A stretch of DNA of 64,000 bases from Symbiodinium natans (taxonomy: Eukaryota; Sar; Dinophyceae; Suessiales; Symbiodiniaceae), in contig CAJNDS010000025.1 of NCBI GenBank assembly GCA_905221605.1, forward strand, positions 362,501-426,500. The letters are read 5' to 3'. A program made the translations under genes and the position numbers. Within the stretch, counting starts at the first letter, position 1; each line of letters begins with the position of its first letter. The notes beneath the pieces are model-generated. The model searched no databases, was not told where the DNA came from, and saw nothing but the letters and a program-made list of their open reading frames with translations. Below are positions 9,690 through 22,309 of the stretch, one piece after another.

Positions 9690-11690
9690 ATCCGTCTCAT
9701 TTTTTTGCAAATTTGGGCTTTTTATCCTTGTGTTTCATTTTCATGCTTCCGCAGCTCGCTGAGACGCAAAGGGGACTTCAAAATCGCGAAGAAACAACAA
9801 CAGCACAATTGAAATTACAATTTTTTGAGCCCGTGTTCTGACGTGATTGTTGCTCTGTTCCAAGAGGCGCGGCCTCATCAGCGGCCTGTGCGTTTTCGAC
9901 TGCTTGGAGATACCCTGCGAGTTCTGCACTTCTATGGTCGAAGGCTCCTTTGTGAATTGTCTGTCTGTCTTCTCAAGGAAAAGCTGCCAGTCGTTTGTTG
10001 CGGTCGCAATTGTGTGCGTCTCGAGTCGAGTATTTTCGACAGACTGCCTGTGTAGGTTCCGATTCCAAATCGTTTGAAGGCTTTGACTTGCCTTTCGCTG
10101 CTATTCGTGCCAGATGGCCATTATCGTTTTTTTGTTGGTCTGTTGGGTGAGCCCTGATGTCTAGTTGGGGATTCCGCGCACCAGTTTGGGGGGCGGTGTA
10201 CACTTGCGAATTTGCGGAAAGATTTGCGGAACGATTGCAAAGCGTTTGTGGAATTTGTGGAAAGCAGCTTGCGGACAAAACTTGGGGGACTGCGGGCAAA
10301 TGGGTTTGTTGTGGACAATTTATGTTGCGGTGCTTAGGAAAATCGCACCAGAACTTGTGAACACATTTAGAGATTTAGAGACAACAAGAAATGCGACATG
10401 ATTTTGGCATTCGGAGATACATGTTTCAGCGCGAAAGGAAAACCACGACTCGTGGCTGGTTGCCTGAACGCGTCTGACTTTGGCACATCCTTTTTGACTA
10501 CAGACACATGGCTTTTCGCCCTACGCACATTGGGAAGCAAGTCGATCCTTCACATCTTGTCCATGAGTGTTAGGCGTACATTTGCAGAACAAGTACGATG
10601 TTTTTCTTCAAGTTAACACGCGCATCATGCGTATGTCAAAATGTATGGGGAAAGTGAATGTTGTTAGGGGGTATGGGCCTCGGGCCTTTTTTTCAGCAAT
10701 CTTGAAAATTTATTTGGCTGTTTGCAAAGCTGTGCTTGCGCTGAAGTGTTATGGCTCAATAGTTTTTGCCTTTTGTTGCTTTTAGTTTGGCGATTCCTGT
10801 TTTCGTGTGCATAGGGAAGTGTTCATGCCAATTGGCCCATTTGCTTCTACCGTTGGCGTTGGTCGAGCAGAACCAGAATGGGCCAGATGCGCAGACAGTG
10901 CAGAGCATCATGTCGATGATGTTGGGTGAGTGTTTGGTTGCGCCGCAGCAAACGAAATGAATGAGGCCGCACTCAACAAAGTGCAAGAGATCGTCGGCAA
11001 GGACCGACAAGTTGGTGGTGAGGCAACGTGTGTTTTTCCATCTTGCTGGGGCATGTTGAGCATGTTGCTGTTTATGTTGTTTGTTCATGTTTGCTCATGT
11101 TTGTTCATGGACGGTTCATGCCGACCCGATCTGCCCTTCACGCTCCAAGCGCTGGCAGGATCCGATCTTCGATTCCGGTGAGAGCTCGGAGGCATCCACA
11201 GCAGCACGGCAGTGTTATCACATGTTATCACGCAGGCGTGTGGTTGCTGTGACACCTTGGCTGGGTTGCTTGAAGAATGTCATGCCCGAGTTCTAGTGCC
11301 CAGAAGCATGGCAAAATGCCAGTTCGTGGGAAAAGCTGACAGGCCCCCTTGCAGCTCGATGACGCAGTTTTGAGTGGTGTGCATGCCTCATTTGTCACAT
11401 GCCATGAGGGTTGGGCTGTTCTTTTCATCCAAAGCGGTGGACACAGGATGTTGAATGTGCGAGTTGCCTTTGCGAGATGTACTGCTGCATGCTGGCCTGT
11501 AGCCACTGTAGCCATGTCGGCCGCAAGAAGTTGACATTTTGCAAAGACTTTGCGTTGGTGGTCAGTGATTGCCCTAACCACAATGGCAAATTTCCAGAAC
11601 TGTTCGAAACATGTTTACGACTACCTGTCATTCAGCAAACCTGCGTATCCAGCGCGTGACCTCAAATCAATCTCACGAACTTGACTCAAA
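9690..11690. other. Gap upstream of the mutase, start exon expected here
   Basis: No gene is recognised. The first recognisable mutase exon has an in-frame stop at 11657-11659 and no ATG after it, so the start codon must lie in at least one upstream exon, probably in this interval. I could not identify it because the amino terminus of the family before the FAD-binding strand is short and not conserved. Around 10205-10290 short TTTGCGGAA/TTTGTGGAA words repeat loosely. Confidence 0.5.
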
Positions 11691-11692
11691 CC

Positions 11693-14600
11693 GAGGATGT
11701 CAGCACTGCACCGGATTCGATCGATTTGCTCATCGTGGGGGCTGGGCTTTCCGGTCTCTGCCCAAGTTGTCCAAGAAATCCAATGCGCAAAAAGTGGGAA
11801 AACCCGGTTTTTGGAGCAACGTGGAAGAAGCTTGAGTGATGGCATGCATTTTTATTGCTGGAGTTTGAAAGGTTAAATTGGGCAGCTCGAGCCAGGTTTC
11901 AGTGATGATTCGTAGTATCGCTATCAGTGGAAGTTGGAGTTGTGATTTGTGAGTGACGGGTTTACAAGCTGCATCAACGTGCGTTCTGGCAGAGCTCGTA
12001 AGGCGCTGTGTTGGCAGAGCGCTGCAGCAAGCTGGGGATGACCTCCTTGATCATTGACCCGGCCCGAGCAGGGCTTAAGGGGCTCAGAGGGGCTCAGGGG
12101 GCTGGCTGGGCTTTGCCTCCAGGTTATCGTGTTGTTTTCATAGGCGTGGGCTTAGGGATGTGGCATCTAGAATGTGTTGTCTGAAGTTCCCCACGACTTG
12201 CCATTGCTCGAAGTTTTGGGTTTCTTGTTCCTGCTTACAGCTTCGCAGCAGCTTTCACGGCTCTTCTCGTTGCATGGAAAAAAGCTTGAAGGTGATCACT
12301 TTTTGCTTTTGCTCTGAATGACCGAGATGTTTTCCTCACTTGAGCTCAGAAGATCCGCAGTTTTCAAAGACACTAATGACTTGGCCCGAGGATAAGCGAG
12401 ATCACATAGGTGGCAATTGCCGGGACCTCAGACAAAGTACAGTCCCGACTGAAGCGCCTCAATGGGGAGCCTTTGGTTGTTTTCGGGATCGGGGTCGGGT
12501 TCGTTCAAAGTCTCAATCTCATCTTTTCGGTGCCGAGGCTACGATTATGCCGTGGACCTAGCCGTGATCCAACAGCGCACTCGTTGTTATTCAGAATTGT
12601 GGGCGTTAGGGGGACCAACCGGTTGTATAGGTGTAATGCTACTCTTTTTGGGGAACAGTGTCACGAGCGCAGGCGTGTGCTCCCAGGTCGACTCGAACGG
12701 CATTCGCTGTTCCAAGTATGGGGCGCACCTCTTCCACACTCAGTTCGAGCGGGTTTGGGATTATGTGACCTGGCTGTGTGGGTTTTGGATGCAGGGTCGC
12801 CTGGAGTTTGGAGTGTTCAAGAGGATGAGTTCTTCAGTGTTTAGTCCGGAAAGGGGAAGACTGCCTTGAGTTCTTGTTTGGGACGAACGTTTTGGGGTGT
12901 GATCGTTTCTTGCAATGTCTGGCGCGATGGACTGGCACATGGAAGACTGGAGAAAATTCCGCCAGAGACTTTGTGCGAAAATTATGATAGCATGCTGTGT
13001 GGTTGTTCTTATGTCATTGTATCCGAGAATGCTCGTGAAGGCAGCCGTGAAAGACTTGGCACTTTCGGCGAAGAACGTCAGATTCCTCGTGAAGAATAGG
13101 GGACAGCCCACATAAGGGACAAGCTCTTCTCTACTTATGTGTTGTTCCACGTGCTTGGAGTCCCGATTTACGGTTTTCTCCCAGCACATTGTAAGGTGAC
13201 CTGTTGGTAGGGTAACTATTTCTTGGACTCTGATGACATTGGCACCTCACGCCGTCAAGGTGTTGGGCTTCTCTCAGTGGATCCCCTTCGACCACCGCGT
13301 GAAGGGCTTGGTGGAAGACAAGGTGGCGACCTTAGCTCATATGCAGCTGGTTGGAGACGAAACGCAACATTTTCCACTGTCACTTGCTCCTCTGCCTAGG
13401 CTGGTGTAAAGCGCTTGGTTCCCATTCCTCCCACTCAGGACTTTGCATTTGCCAGCTGTGACATCTTGTTTTTTTGGCAGGCTCTTCAAGGCTTATGATC
13501 GTGGTTTAGCAAGAGATTTTGCTGAGTCGCTGGTTGATACATGCAAGGCTTGCTAACGAGCAAGTCGAAAGAAACCTCAAGCCTGCTACCAGGAGACAGT
13601 AAACATACTCTTCGAGGAGAGTGTGCACAGCGAGTCTGATATGCAGGCACAACGGATCTGGTCGCTCACAGTAAGCGATCTGTTTCGAGGTGCAGGTTGC
13701 GCAAAGGTGCAAAGTGTTGTTCCCCTGCCATTGCGCGTCATTGCGTGCCTATGGCCCGCACCACTTAGTGACTGCATGCCGTCAACCCGAAACCCACACA
13801 CGTATGCAAACACACTGTTTCTCACACCCACCACCTTGGCCTCCAGAAGCCCACAAACAAGCCCCCAAACCCCACTTCCCAAGCATCCTTCCTTGAGAGG
13901 CTCTGGAATCTGACCTCGACCAACTCTAAGCCACTACTGGGCCGAACACCACTACATACCACTACCATCTTCACAAGCCAAGCCTGGACAAAAAGGGTTG
14001 AAGGGGAGGGAACGAGACTCATTGGACTGGCTTCTGTCCAGGCCTGGTATGACAAGGAGCGCTTGGCCCCTCCGGGTGGCGAAGCTGCAAGAGTAGTGCA
14101 CGCATTCTCTGCACTCTCCGCACCCTTTTGGGGTGTGCACAGTCTACGCAGCCCGTTTACGCAGAGTTTACGTGAGTAGTCCTCAAGCCACCCGAAACCG
14201 CCTCGCCCAGGTGGCGAGCCCAAGAACGGTGAGGAAGCCGCCTTGTCCCGTGTCGGACCGAGGCTCCAATTCTTGCATCATTCAGCTAGTATCTGTTGAA
14301 GTTCCGTTGCCTCTGCTACTGTACCCTGCTGCTACCTTTGCAACTCTTCTGCGGAGTTTGGGAAGTATCTGATGAACTTCCCGCCAGCGCTGAAACTGCA
14401 ATGCAGTTGGGCTGCGCTTCTGTTACAGTTATGGCTGTTTTGGCATCCCCTGCATCAGCCACGGCCGCTGCCTGGCCTTGTGTGCTTGGGGGGGGAGTAC
14501 TTCGTGTTTGCCTTTATTCCCTGAGCCTGAGGCGCAGAGCGCACCTCCATTAAACTCAGAAAACTTGCAGACGCGCTTGTTGAAACCAGTTGAAACTAGA

Positions 14601-17600
14601 GGACCGACAGCAGGTTGACAGAGAGCGGTGAATTCTCCTGGCACCTTCCCTTTGCAGGCTCTTCGAGAAAGTCTTCAAGCATTACACCAAGAAGCAATGG
14701 GACCACTGGGTTAAAACTGACTCGTGCTGCTGCGCGGATTTCATGCGTGCGGGTTCTTTTTTAAATGTCGAAGTTTGGCGAGTTTTTTCCTGGCACAAGT
14801 ACATGCAACACATCGAGCAACGGCGCATGAGGCTGCAGCCGGTTCCCGATCTTGTGGCCCAGCACGCGAAGCACCCAAACCCCGGGTTTTGAAAATGCCA
14901 CGACAGGACAAATACCCGGCGGAGCTTGATGCAAGCGTCTTGCTTCGGCTGCCATGCAGAACATCTACAGACGATCGGTACTTCCCCGACCCATGGCAGG
15001 CACAACCGAATTTGGCCATTCAAATGGGGTTTTCGAGGGAAGTACACATGGACCGCATCGATCCCTTTCGAACCTGAAGAGATCTTTGACAGAATGAGTA
15101 TTTTTGAGCGGGGCTATGTTTAGTTACTACCTTCCCTCTTCTTTGTATCCCTCGCTTCCCAGAATGCTTGGATTGTCGAGCAGCTATTTCTCTACTGTAC
15201 CCGAGCCCGACTAAGCCCAACTACGCCCATCGCAACCCGTGGCTTTGAAGCCCAACAGGCGTTGCCACGGCGGGGCTACACGCGGATCTTCGAGAACATG
15301 TTGCATCTTTGAAGCATCTGCGGGGATGGCTTGCTGCCATGGTGGTGACCAGACTCGAAAGGGATCCTCTTAGTTTACCTACAGCACCAGTGATGCAAGC
15401 AGCATGTGAGAGATCGGCGCTGTCTTCTTACCACTAGGGAGATATCGAGAAAGCTCAGGCTCGGGGATCCGAACATCACCCTTCGACTGAACTGCGACTT
15501 CTTCAAGCTGAAGGTTGCCATGGTTCCCCCCTATGCCAGCTGTGCCTCCAGTGAGCCATATTAGAGCTCTGGCTCCTGTTTCCTTGTTTCTTTCCTATCC
15601 GTTCCGCCATCACAGGAGGCCGGCAGCTTGCCGAAGCACAAGCTGCTGGTGTACACAGGCTGAGGGGCGAGGGCGTCCTATGGAACAGCCAGCTCAGCCA
15701 GCCTAGCCAGCCTAGCCTCGGCAGAATCGGCAGATGTCTGTAGAGTTCTCTTCTCAGCATGAAGATCCGTCACTGTTGCGCTGGCTTGCGTCAGCTTGTG
15801 TCAGGGCAGATTGACAGCAACTTGGCGGCAGCTCTGAGCCATCAACTCTTAGTTCTGCATCGCAGCCCCATCGCCAAGTCTGGAGGCCAATGCCACGGCA
15901 CAGGCCCCGCGAAAAACGTCCGACATAGTTGCGTGAATACGGTTGCTTCCGAGCTTGTCACTTGTACTTTTCAAGTCGCAAAAGACTCCTACAAAACCTC
16001 ACATGTGTAGCTTCAGGCGGCACGGATTCCAAAAGCCGAGGTTATTATGCAGCATTGGGAATGCCAAAACTGGAGTACCGGTCGTTGCGCTTCGAGGAGA
16101 GGCGGCTTCAGTCATTCCAATGTTTTCCATGCCTGCTTATGGGAGCCCACCCTTAAAGAGAAGGGCCCCCCTTTGGTTCCAGCTTCTAGCAGCCTCAGCA
16201 GCTTAGGGTTGCGAACTGCGGACAGTTCCTGTTGATCCTGTTGTCACAGGCTCAAATTTTCCAGAACACCCGGAGCTCAGGAGGAGTTCTTGCCTGATCC
16301 GGATGGCGGCTTCTTCCAAGAGGCATTGTGCGACTACATCCACGGCTTGGTTCGGGTTTTCAGTGTATGCGTGTGCGTGTGCGTGTGCGTGTGCGTGTGC
16401 GTGTGCGTGTGCGTGTGCGTGTGCGTGTGCGTGTGCGTGTGTGCGTGTGTGCGTGTGTGCGCGTGTGCGCGTGTGCGCGTGTGCGTGTGTGCGTGTGTGC
16501 GTGTGTGCGTTGTGTGCGTGTGTGCGTGTGTGCGTGTGTGCGTGTGTGCGTGTGTGCGTGTGTGCGTGTGTGCGTGTGTGGGTGTGTGGGTGTGTGTCCG
16601 GCAGGTTTGTACTTGCTGTCAGTAGTGTAGTGGCCAAGACATTGGGAAGACACTGGGCTCGTGCAGGGTCTGTGGCAATAGATCTATGGCAGAATGATGC
16701 AGACTTGGTTTCTCTGGGCCGTGGATGTGTTCCAGGCCATGGTCGTCAACCATCCGTCGCCGGACGTCCCCTTCACACGTATCGTGGAGAGTCTCGGCCT
16801 TCATATGCCTTCATCCTGGTGTTGATGATGTGTGGGGCCCATTGGGGCCCTGTGCGAGTCGCTCGAACCCCTTGTTTTCAAATGAAGGTACAAGCACGTC
16901 CCGAACCAGCCGCAGGAAGTGAAAGAGGGCAAGGTGAAAGGGACGTTGATCGCCCGGAGCCCTTGTTGGGGGTGCTGACTTGTAGAAGTCGAGAAGTCGA
17001 GTATCTGCAGCTGTGAGGCCAGAGAATACTCTTCGGCAGAAGGAGAGCCGTACTACCCAGTTCCAAACCCTGCCAATAGGCAGCGCAGGGTGTGAGCGAG
17101 GAATGCTGTAAGTCGAAGGCTTGTGAAGGCTTTGGGAGGTTCGCAGTGTTCTATGTGACCTATCATGCCCTATCGGCCAGGGCTCTGTACGAGAAGTATG
17201 CAGACCTCGCTGCGCGCGAGGAGGCCGGAACTCGTACTGGTATCAAGAGCGTTAGCTCCGCAGCTTCAGGGCTTAGAGCCGCAAGTATCTGCAATTCAAA
17301 ATCTCAACTTCTTGCCCTGCGCCTCATTCCTGTCTCGAGGGTGTGGCATTTGTGGGGCGACTCGCATCGTACAAATACTTCAACATGGACCAGGCGCTGC
17401 CGCAGCGCTTCGGGGCATAAGCCGGGGGAACTTTTATCCGTCCGAGTCTGTGAGCAGCGCTTTAGTGCGTTTCGTGCGCTTTTCGAAACGGATCTGCTTG
17501 TCTACATGGAGACTCGCGACCCTCAAGCGGGGTGTTTTTTCGGGAGTTCGGACTACCATTGCGTTGCACCAACATCAATGACTTTTAAGTGCTGGCGTTG

Positions 17601-17911
17601 GGCTGCAGCTTCTTGCCCTCTGTCCTGAAGCCGCACAATGGAGACCACTCCGGCAACTCGACATAGAAAAGATGACGCAGCAGCTCTTGAGGTCTGCAGG
17701 ACGATCACAGTAAGAACAATTCCTTGACATCCTCGAATGGGCTCCGCAAATAAGACTTCCAAAGAAGCAAACCAAACTACACGAAGCAATGCTTTTTCGA
17801 CAGGCGATTCTAAATGCGCTGGAGATGTTCGACAACCTCAAGGACATGGGGCGTGGGTCTGGAAGGCTCGCATGGATGCACAGGTCAGGTGCAACTTTTC
17901 TGCAGCTCTGA
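11693..17911 (+). CDS. glf: UDP-galactopyranose mutase, 21 exons, 5' exon missing
   Basis: This flavoenzyme interconverts UDP-galactopyranose and UDP-galactofuranose, the sugar donor for galactofuranose glycans. Exons read: to 11753, 12003-12055, 12391-12423, 12687-12764, 13260-13322, 13412-13438, 13593-13646, 14042-14097, 14658-14700, 14907-14999, 15259-15302, 15459-15513, 15616-15658, 16017-16096, 16281-16322, 16736-16788, 16888-16956, 17023-17082, 17181-17223, 17340-17393, 17804-17911. Together they give one frame of 403 codons ending in TGA. Family motifs appear in order: [11 protein letters not shown] and IGGNC (FAD binding), [66 protein letters not shown] and [13 protein letters not shown]. 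The Trp, two Arg and two Tyr known at the bacterial active site are all present. The sequence is closer to bacterial and algal mutases than to the longer fungal type. Introns begin GT (4), GC (9) or GA (7). The exon 3 end and the amino terminus are least certain. Confidence 0.94.
16363..16597. repeat. GTGTGCG microsatellite inside a mutase intron
   Basis: About 235 bp of alternating purine-pyrimidine sequence, first GTGTGC hexamers, then GTGTGTGC octamers, then GTGTGTGG. It lies wholly within the intron 16323-16735. Uninterrupted (GT/GC) alternation of this length is a classical Z-DNA-forming sequence. The open frames that run through it on both strands are repeat artefacts. Confidence 0.95.
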
Positions 17912-19958
17912 GGCCTAAGGAGCCCTGGGCAAGTGCATCTTTGCGTAATTTGATTGCACAAGCCTCCCTTTGCACTCAGCTAGCCCAAGTCTGCCCTATT
18001 TAGGTTTTGAAATGCATTCAATGCGTTTAAGTGCAGCGGCCAATACCCTGTATTTTGTACTCTGTACGTGTTAAAATGCCCTCATCGACATGATACCGTT
18101 TGGTCCAGATAAAGTTGTCGTAACTTGCACATTGCAATTCTAGCCCCTGGCTGCTTCTGGCTGGCACTAGCTTCCACTTCCAAGACACTGCGCTGAAGAT
18201 CTAAGCCATGAATAAAGTTCAAGCCTGGCTCCTTGGAGCGGGCGGGAGCTGTCGTTTGCCAATCTACCTTTCTCTCAAGTGTTTCAGTCACAAGACGACC
18301 TCGGGCCATAAGTGGTATGAAGATCAATTATCAAGTTGAGCTTTCAAGTGCAGGAGACTGGAAAGCTGCAGCCCAAGCGGAAGCCCGAAGATTTTGGTCC
18401 GGGTGATGGCCCGAAATAGAGGCGCGGACCCTTCTTCGTTCCTGACAGGAACTGACTTGCCATCCCTCAGTTTGGTTCATGTGAAGGAGGAAATGTGAAG
18501 TGTGGGAGTACGGCCATGTGAAGCATGCCTGAGCCCTGTCATTGAAAAGAGCCTGCCCTCTCTTGAGCCTCGTATTCAGTTGCGAGTACTTTCTGAAGAA
18601 GGGCTCTCTGCAATCCCCACTCGAGGAAGCTCCAATTTGGGTACCTCCGACCTCCCCCCCGCTGCAGGGCCTGGGGCGGCGCCTGTTAACCTCATGCTGC
18701 GGCAGAGGGCTTCGGAGGAACTCAGGGGCTTCGGCAGGGGAAGTCTAGGGTTAGGGTTTAGGGCTGTAGGGTAGGTATGAATGGACCAAAGGTTATATAT
18801 ACATAAATATCTTTTACATATGATATGTTACTTGTCATAGTAGGAGTGTGGGGGCGGGGGGTTCAAACGTTACGGCAGGTGGGCTTCCGATATCAGAATT
18901 TCGATGGCTCTCAAGTATGACTGAAAGTGTGGCGAATTCCTCAACCCCTACACCCCAAGACCCTCAACCGAATGTCGTGCATGGCCCAACCTGTTTTTGC
19001 AGCTATAGCGCCATTCAGGGCACCTGTGCAGCCTCATCCTCGAACGAAGAGCTTGACTCTTAACGATGCTTTGGTTCTGTTAACACTATCCATAAGGAAA
19101 GGATAAAGAAACAAAACGCTTTTTGGGAGCGTAGGTAGAACTGACGCGTCCGGAAATTTAAAAAACACTGGTGTCAGAATGAGATGAGAATGAGGTCAGA
19201 AAGAGATTGCTTTACTGAGATTGTGTTTTCGTCTTTGTTGACGAGCTGTGGTAAAAGGCCCCTGAGAACGGCAAGGGCTAGTGAGTTTGCCTTGGGACCC
19301 CAAGATTGACATGTTTTGGCCTCTCGCCCCTAGCGGCTGGCGCTAACCAACCCGTTTTTCCTATGTGCGTCTGGGATGTGTTTCTGATTTGTGTGGTTGC
19401 CTTCCAAGCTCTTTTTTCTCATTATTTCTGCTGTAAATGTATGTTTTGTTTCTTTTTTTTTTTTTTTTATCTTTTTGCGTTTTGTTTTTCTATTTTTTGA
19501 TCACCCCCCACTTTGGCCGGATTCCAGGATTGTCAGACCCCCCGAGCCAGGGGACCAGATCAAAAGCAGACCGAATGAGAGAAGTACCCAAAAAAAATGC
19601 GACGGGCGCAAAACCAACCGCAGCAGAACAGAAGGAGAGTCACAATTCGAAGCCCCAGCTCGAAGTTTCGTCCTTCTTGTCCATGCTGGGATGCGCATTT
19701 CATGTTAATATTGTTTGTTGTTTCTCGCTTTTGTTGTTTCCGGATGTATGGAGTTAACAGACGGTGAGTTATCTTATTTTTTTTACGCTTTTTCTCATGA
19801 GATGTATGTACATATAGATGTATAAAGTATATATATATATAAAATATGCTATATACATATATATATATATATATATGCTACCCCCCCCCCTCCAAAACCT
19901 ACCGTTTTCTAATTTTCTACACTTGCGTGACATCAAAACGCTTTAAAGATGAGACCGA
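17912..19958. other. Intergenic DNA downstream of the mutase
   Basis: No gene recognised. The stretch includes a short telomere-type tract (18745-18774), a T-run at 19451-19468 and an AT-dinucleotide tract around 19830-19876 followed by a C-run. No classical AATAAA signal lies directly after the mutase stop. Confidence 0.55.
18745..18774 (+). repeat. Short interstitial TTTAGGG tract
   Basis: TAGGGTTAGGGTTTAGGG followed by CTGTAGGGTAGG. Only about four near-perfect units, embedded in non-repetitive DNA. Confidence 0.7.
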
Positions 19959-21105
19959 CTCCCTAAATCCTTTGACATTCACACAATTTTCTGTTGCATA
20001 AACCCTCTTCCCAAAATCCTGCTCGCTAAATCCGAAAGCACGGGATTCCTACATCGTATTCCCTAAATCATATTCCCCCAGTCCCTAAATCTGGGGCGGG
20101 CGGGGGGGGGGGGTGGGTCACTAAATGGCTCACTAAATCTTCTCGCTAAATCCTAAAGGGTGGGATCCCTAAATCATATTCCCATGATTTTACTCCCTAA
20201 GTCTTTTCCCAAAGCCCTAAAGAGGGAAGTCTTGAAATTCTGAAGAGGAGAGCCTCTGAATTCTAAAAGAGAATTACTACCTCCATTACGGGGGTTTCCG
20301 TATGGGGAAATACCGCCACAGTGAATGAATATTTTCCGGGGGTGTTCAAAAATCTGTCTGCAGGCTTCGTTTTTGATTGCTGAGCTGCAGTCTGGATCGG
20401 CGAAACTACAATACATTCCTATTGTGCTTAATAGAGAATGCATACATTGCCATGGTCTCATTATTGCAGTGCCCTGCCTTTCTTATTGCGGTGGGGGGTC
20501 CCACCAATTAAACAGATGCTCGGATAAAATCTTATCGGGATCCCTAGATCTGGTTCCCTGAAATTAACTCCCTAAGGCCTAAAGGTGGGGGGCGGGGGAG
20601 GGGGGCTAAACCCTACAGAGGAGATCCCCTAAATCCTAAAAAGCATTCCTTAGTTTTACTTTCTAAATCCTATTGCTTAAGCCCTAAAGAGGGGTGTCCT
20701 AAAGAGGGGGATCCTTACTATAAATCTTAAAGATGAGCCTCTCCGTCTACATCATAAAACAAAGAACCTTACTCAGTAGATCTTATCGCTAAAGTCAACA
20801 AAGAAGGATCCCTCAATCTTATCCCTTAATTTCACTCCCTAAATCATATTGGGGAAGAGGGGTGGGAGGGAGTCACCAAATCCTAAAGAGGGAATCTTAA
20901 GTAGCCTTAAATCCCCAAAAATGAGACCCCCCCTAACTCATACAAAAGCCAACCTTGCTCAATAAGTCTTCTCGCTAACGCTAAAGCTTTAGCGATAAGA
21001 TTTGCGCCCCCCTAGAAAATCGGATTTGGGGACTAAGCTTTGGGATGCTCCCCACTTCAACGCCTATTCCCTAAATCCTTCTCGCTACGTCCTAAAGAGC
21101 GGGCT
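19959..21105. repeat. Degenerate CCCTAAATC field
   Basis: Words such as CCCTAAATCCT, TCGCTAAATC and TCCTAAAGAGGG recur dozens of times with irregular spacing over 1.1 kb. The word is a variant of the plant-type telomere repeat CCCTAAA extended by TC. A G-run near 20101-20113 and several GATCCCT joints break the field. No coding sequence is seen. Confidence 0.7.
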
Positions 21106-21479
21106 CCCCTATAATGATGAAATATGTCCGATTCAAATTTGAATCGGCCGATTCAGTTTTGAATCGACCCTCAAATTAAAGATTGAAGTCGTCGTAGTGT
21201 TGCAATACTCACATGCATATTCATACTGTGTATTGGCTTTATATGTATGTATGAGTTGGTACGTAATCTGTGTACTCACTCAACCTCCAACGCAACAAAT
21301 TTGCTTATAAGGACTTAATTTGCTTCTAAATAGAAGGGGAGAGGGCGCCAGGGGTCGGTCTTCCAAAATAAGTAGGACCACAAAACACTCCCCACCACAC
21401 CCCCCCACTCCCCTCCACTTCACTCCACTGCGTGTTCTGGGTTTGTTTAAGGGTATTGTCAGGGCTTATTCTCCAAAAC

Positions 21480-22145
21480 CCTATCGATCCAGGGTTTAGG
21501 ATTCTAACGAGAAGCCCCAAAACCCCAAGCCTATAGGGTTAAGCAATTTAACCTCAACCCTTAATCTTTAAACACCCTATAGGGTTACGGTTTAAAGGTT
21601 TTATGATTTGAATTTCAGACATGTAAACCTTGACCTACAATTCAACGGAAACACGAAACCTTTAACCCTTGCAGGGTTAAGGTTTAAAGGTATAGGGTTT
21701 AAGACATAGGCACTCTAAACCCCTATCGATCCAGGATTTAGAGTTTTAAAGAAAAGCCCCGAAACCCTATAGGATTAAACAAATAAGCCCAATTCTTTAA
21801 CCTTTAAACCCTGTAGGATTAAGATTTAAAGGTTTAGGGCTTAAGATATAGGCATTTAAATCTTGACCTGCAAATACACCGAAACCCTTAAACTTTAAGC
21901 GTTAGTTCAAGGTCTAGAATTTAAGATATATGTATTTAAACCTTGACGTGTAATTAAACGAAACCTGCAACCTGGAAACTTTATAGGGTTAAGGTTTAAA
22001 GGTTTAGGGCTTAAGATATATGATTTTGAACCTAAGCCTGCAATTAAGTTGAAACACATAACCTTTAAACCCTATAGGGTTAAGATTTAAAGGTCCCGGG
22101 CTTAGCGTTTTATAGAGAAGCCCCAAAACCCATATAGGATTACAA
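21480..22145. repeat. Second telomere-like field with ACCCTATAGGGTTAAGG units
   Basis: Longer units recur with many changes: CCTTTAAACCCTATAGGG, then GGTTTAAAGGTTTAGGGC, TTAAGATATAGGCATTTAAA and CTTGACCTGCAATTAAAC. Units begin near 21560, 21665, 21800, 21960 and 22065. ACCCTATAGGGT is a small palindrome made of two opposed telomere-like words. Confidence 0.7.
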
Positions 22146-22309
22146 TTAACCTAAACGCGCACGCAACCTTCATGTTGACGGCCGACATGAGGAGTATGCT
22201 ATGGCTGGAAACTGCGCGTTTATAGCCCAAGCTGCGCGTCGAAATTGTGCACATATAATGGAACCACTTTCAGTGCTTCAATATATAATACCATGGCCTA
22301 GAGTTTTGT

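Noticed and set aside
13343..13400. Possible additional mutase exon ([11 protein letters not shown])
   Set aside because: The expected residues are better supplied by 13412-13438 (RLVPIPPTQ), which joins in phase to 13593-13646 ([10 protein letters not shown]).
16203..17016. Open frames of up to 237 codons on both strands through the GTGTGCG tract
   Set aside because: Cys-Val or His-Thr products of a microsatellite within a mutase intron; no homology and out of phase with the exons.
18745..18774. TTTAGGG tract as a chromosome end
   Set aside because: Too short and bordered by non-repetitive DNA on both sides; same for the tracts at 31247, 37203, 57286, 58405 and 58581.
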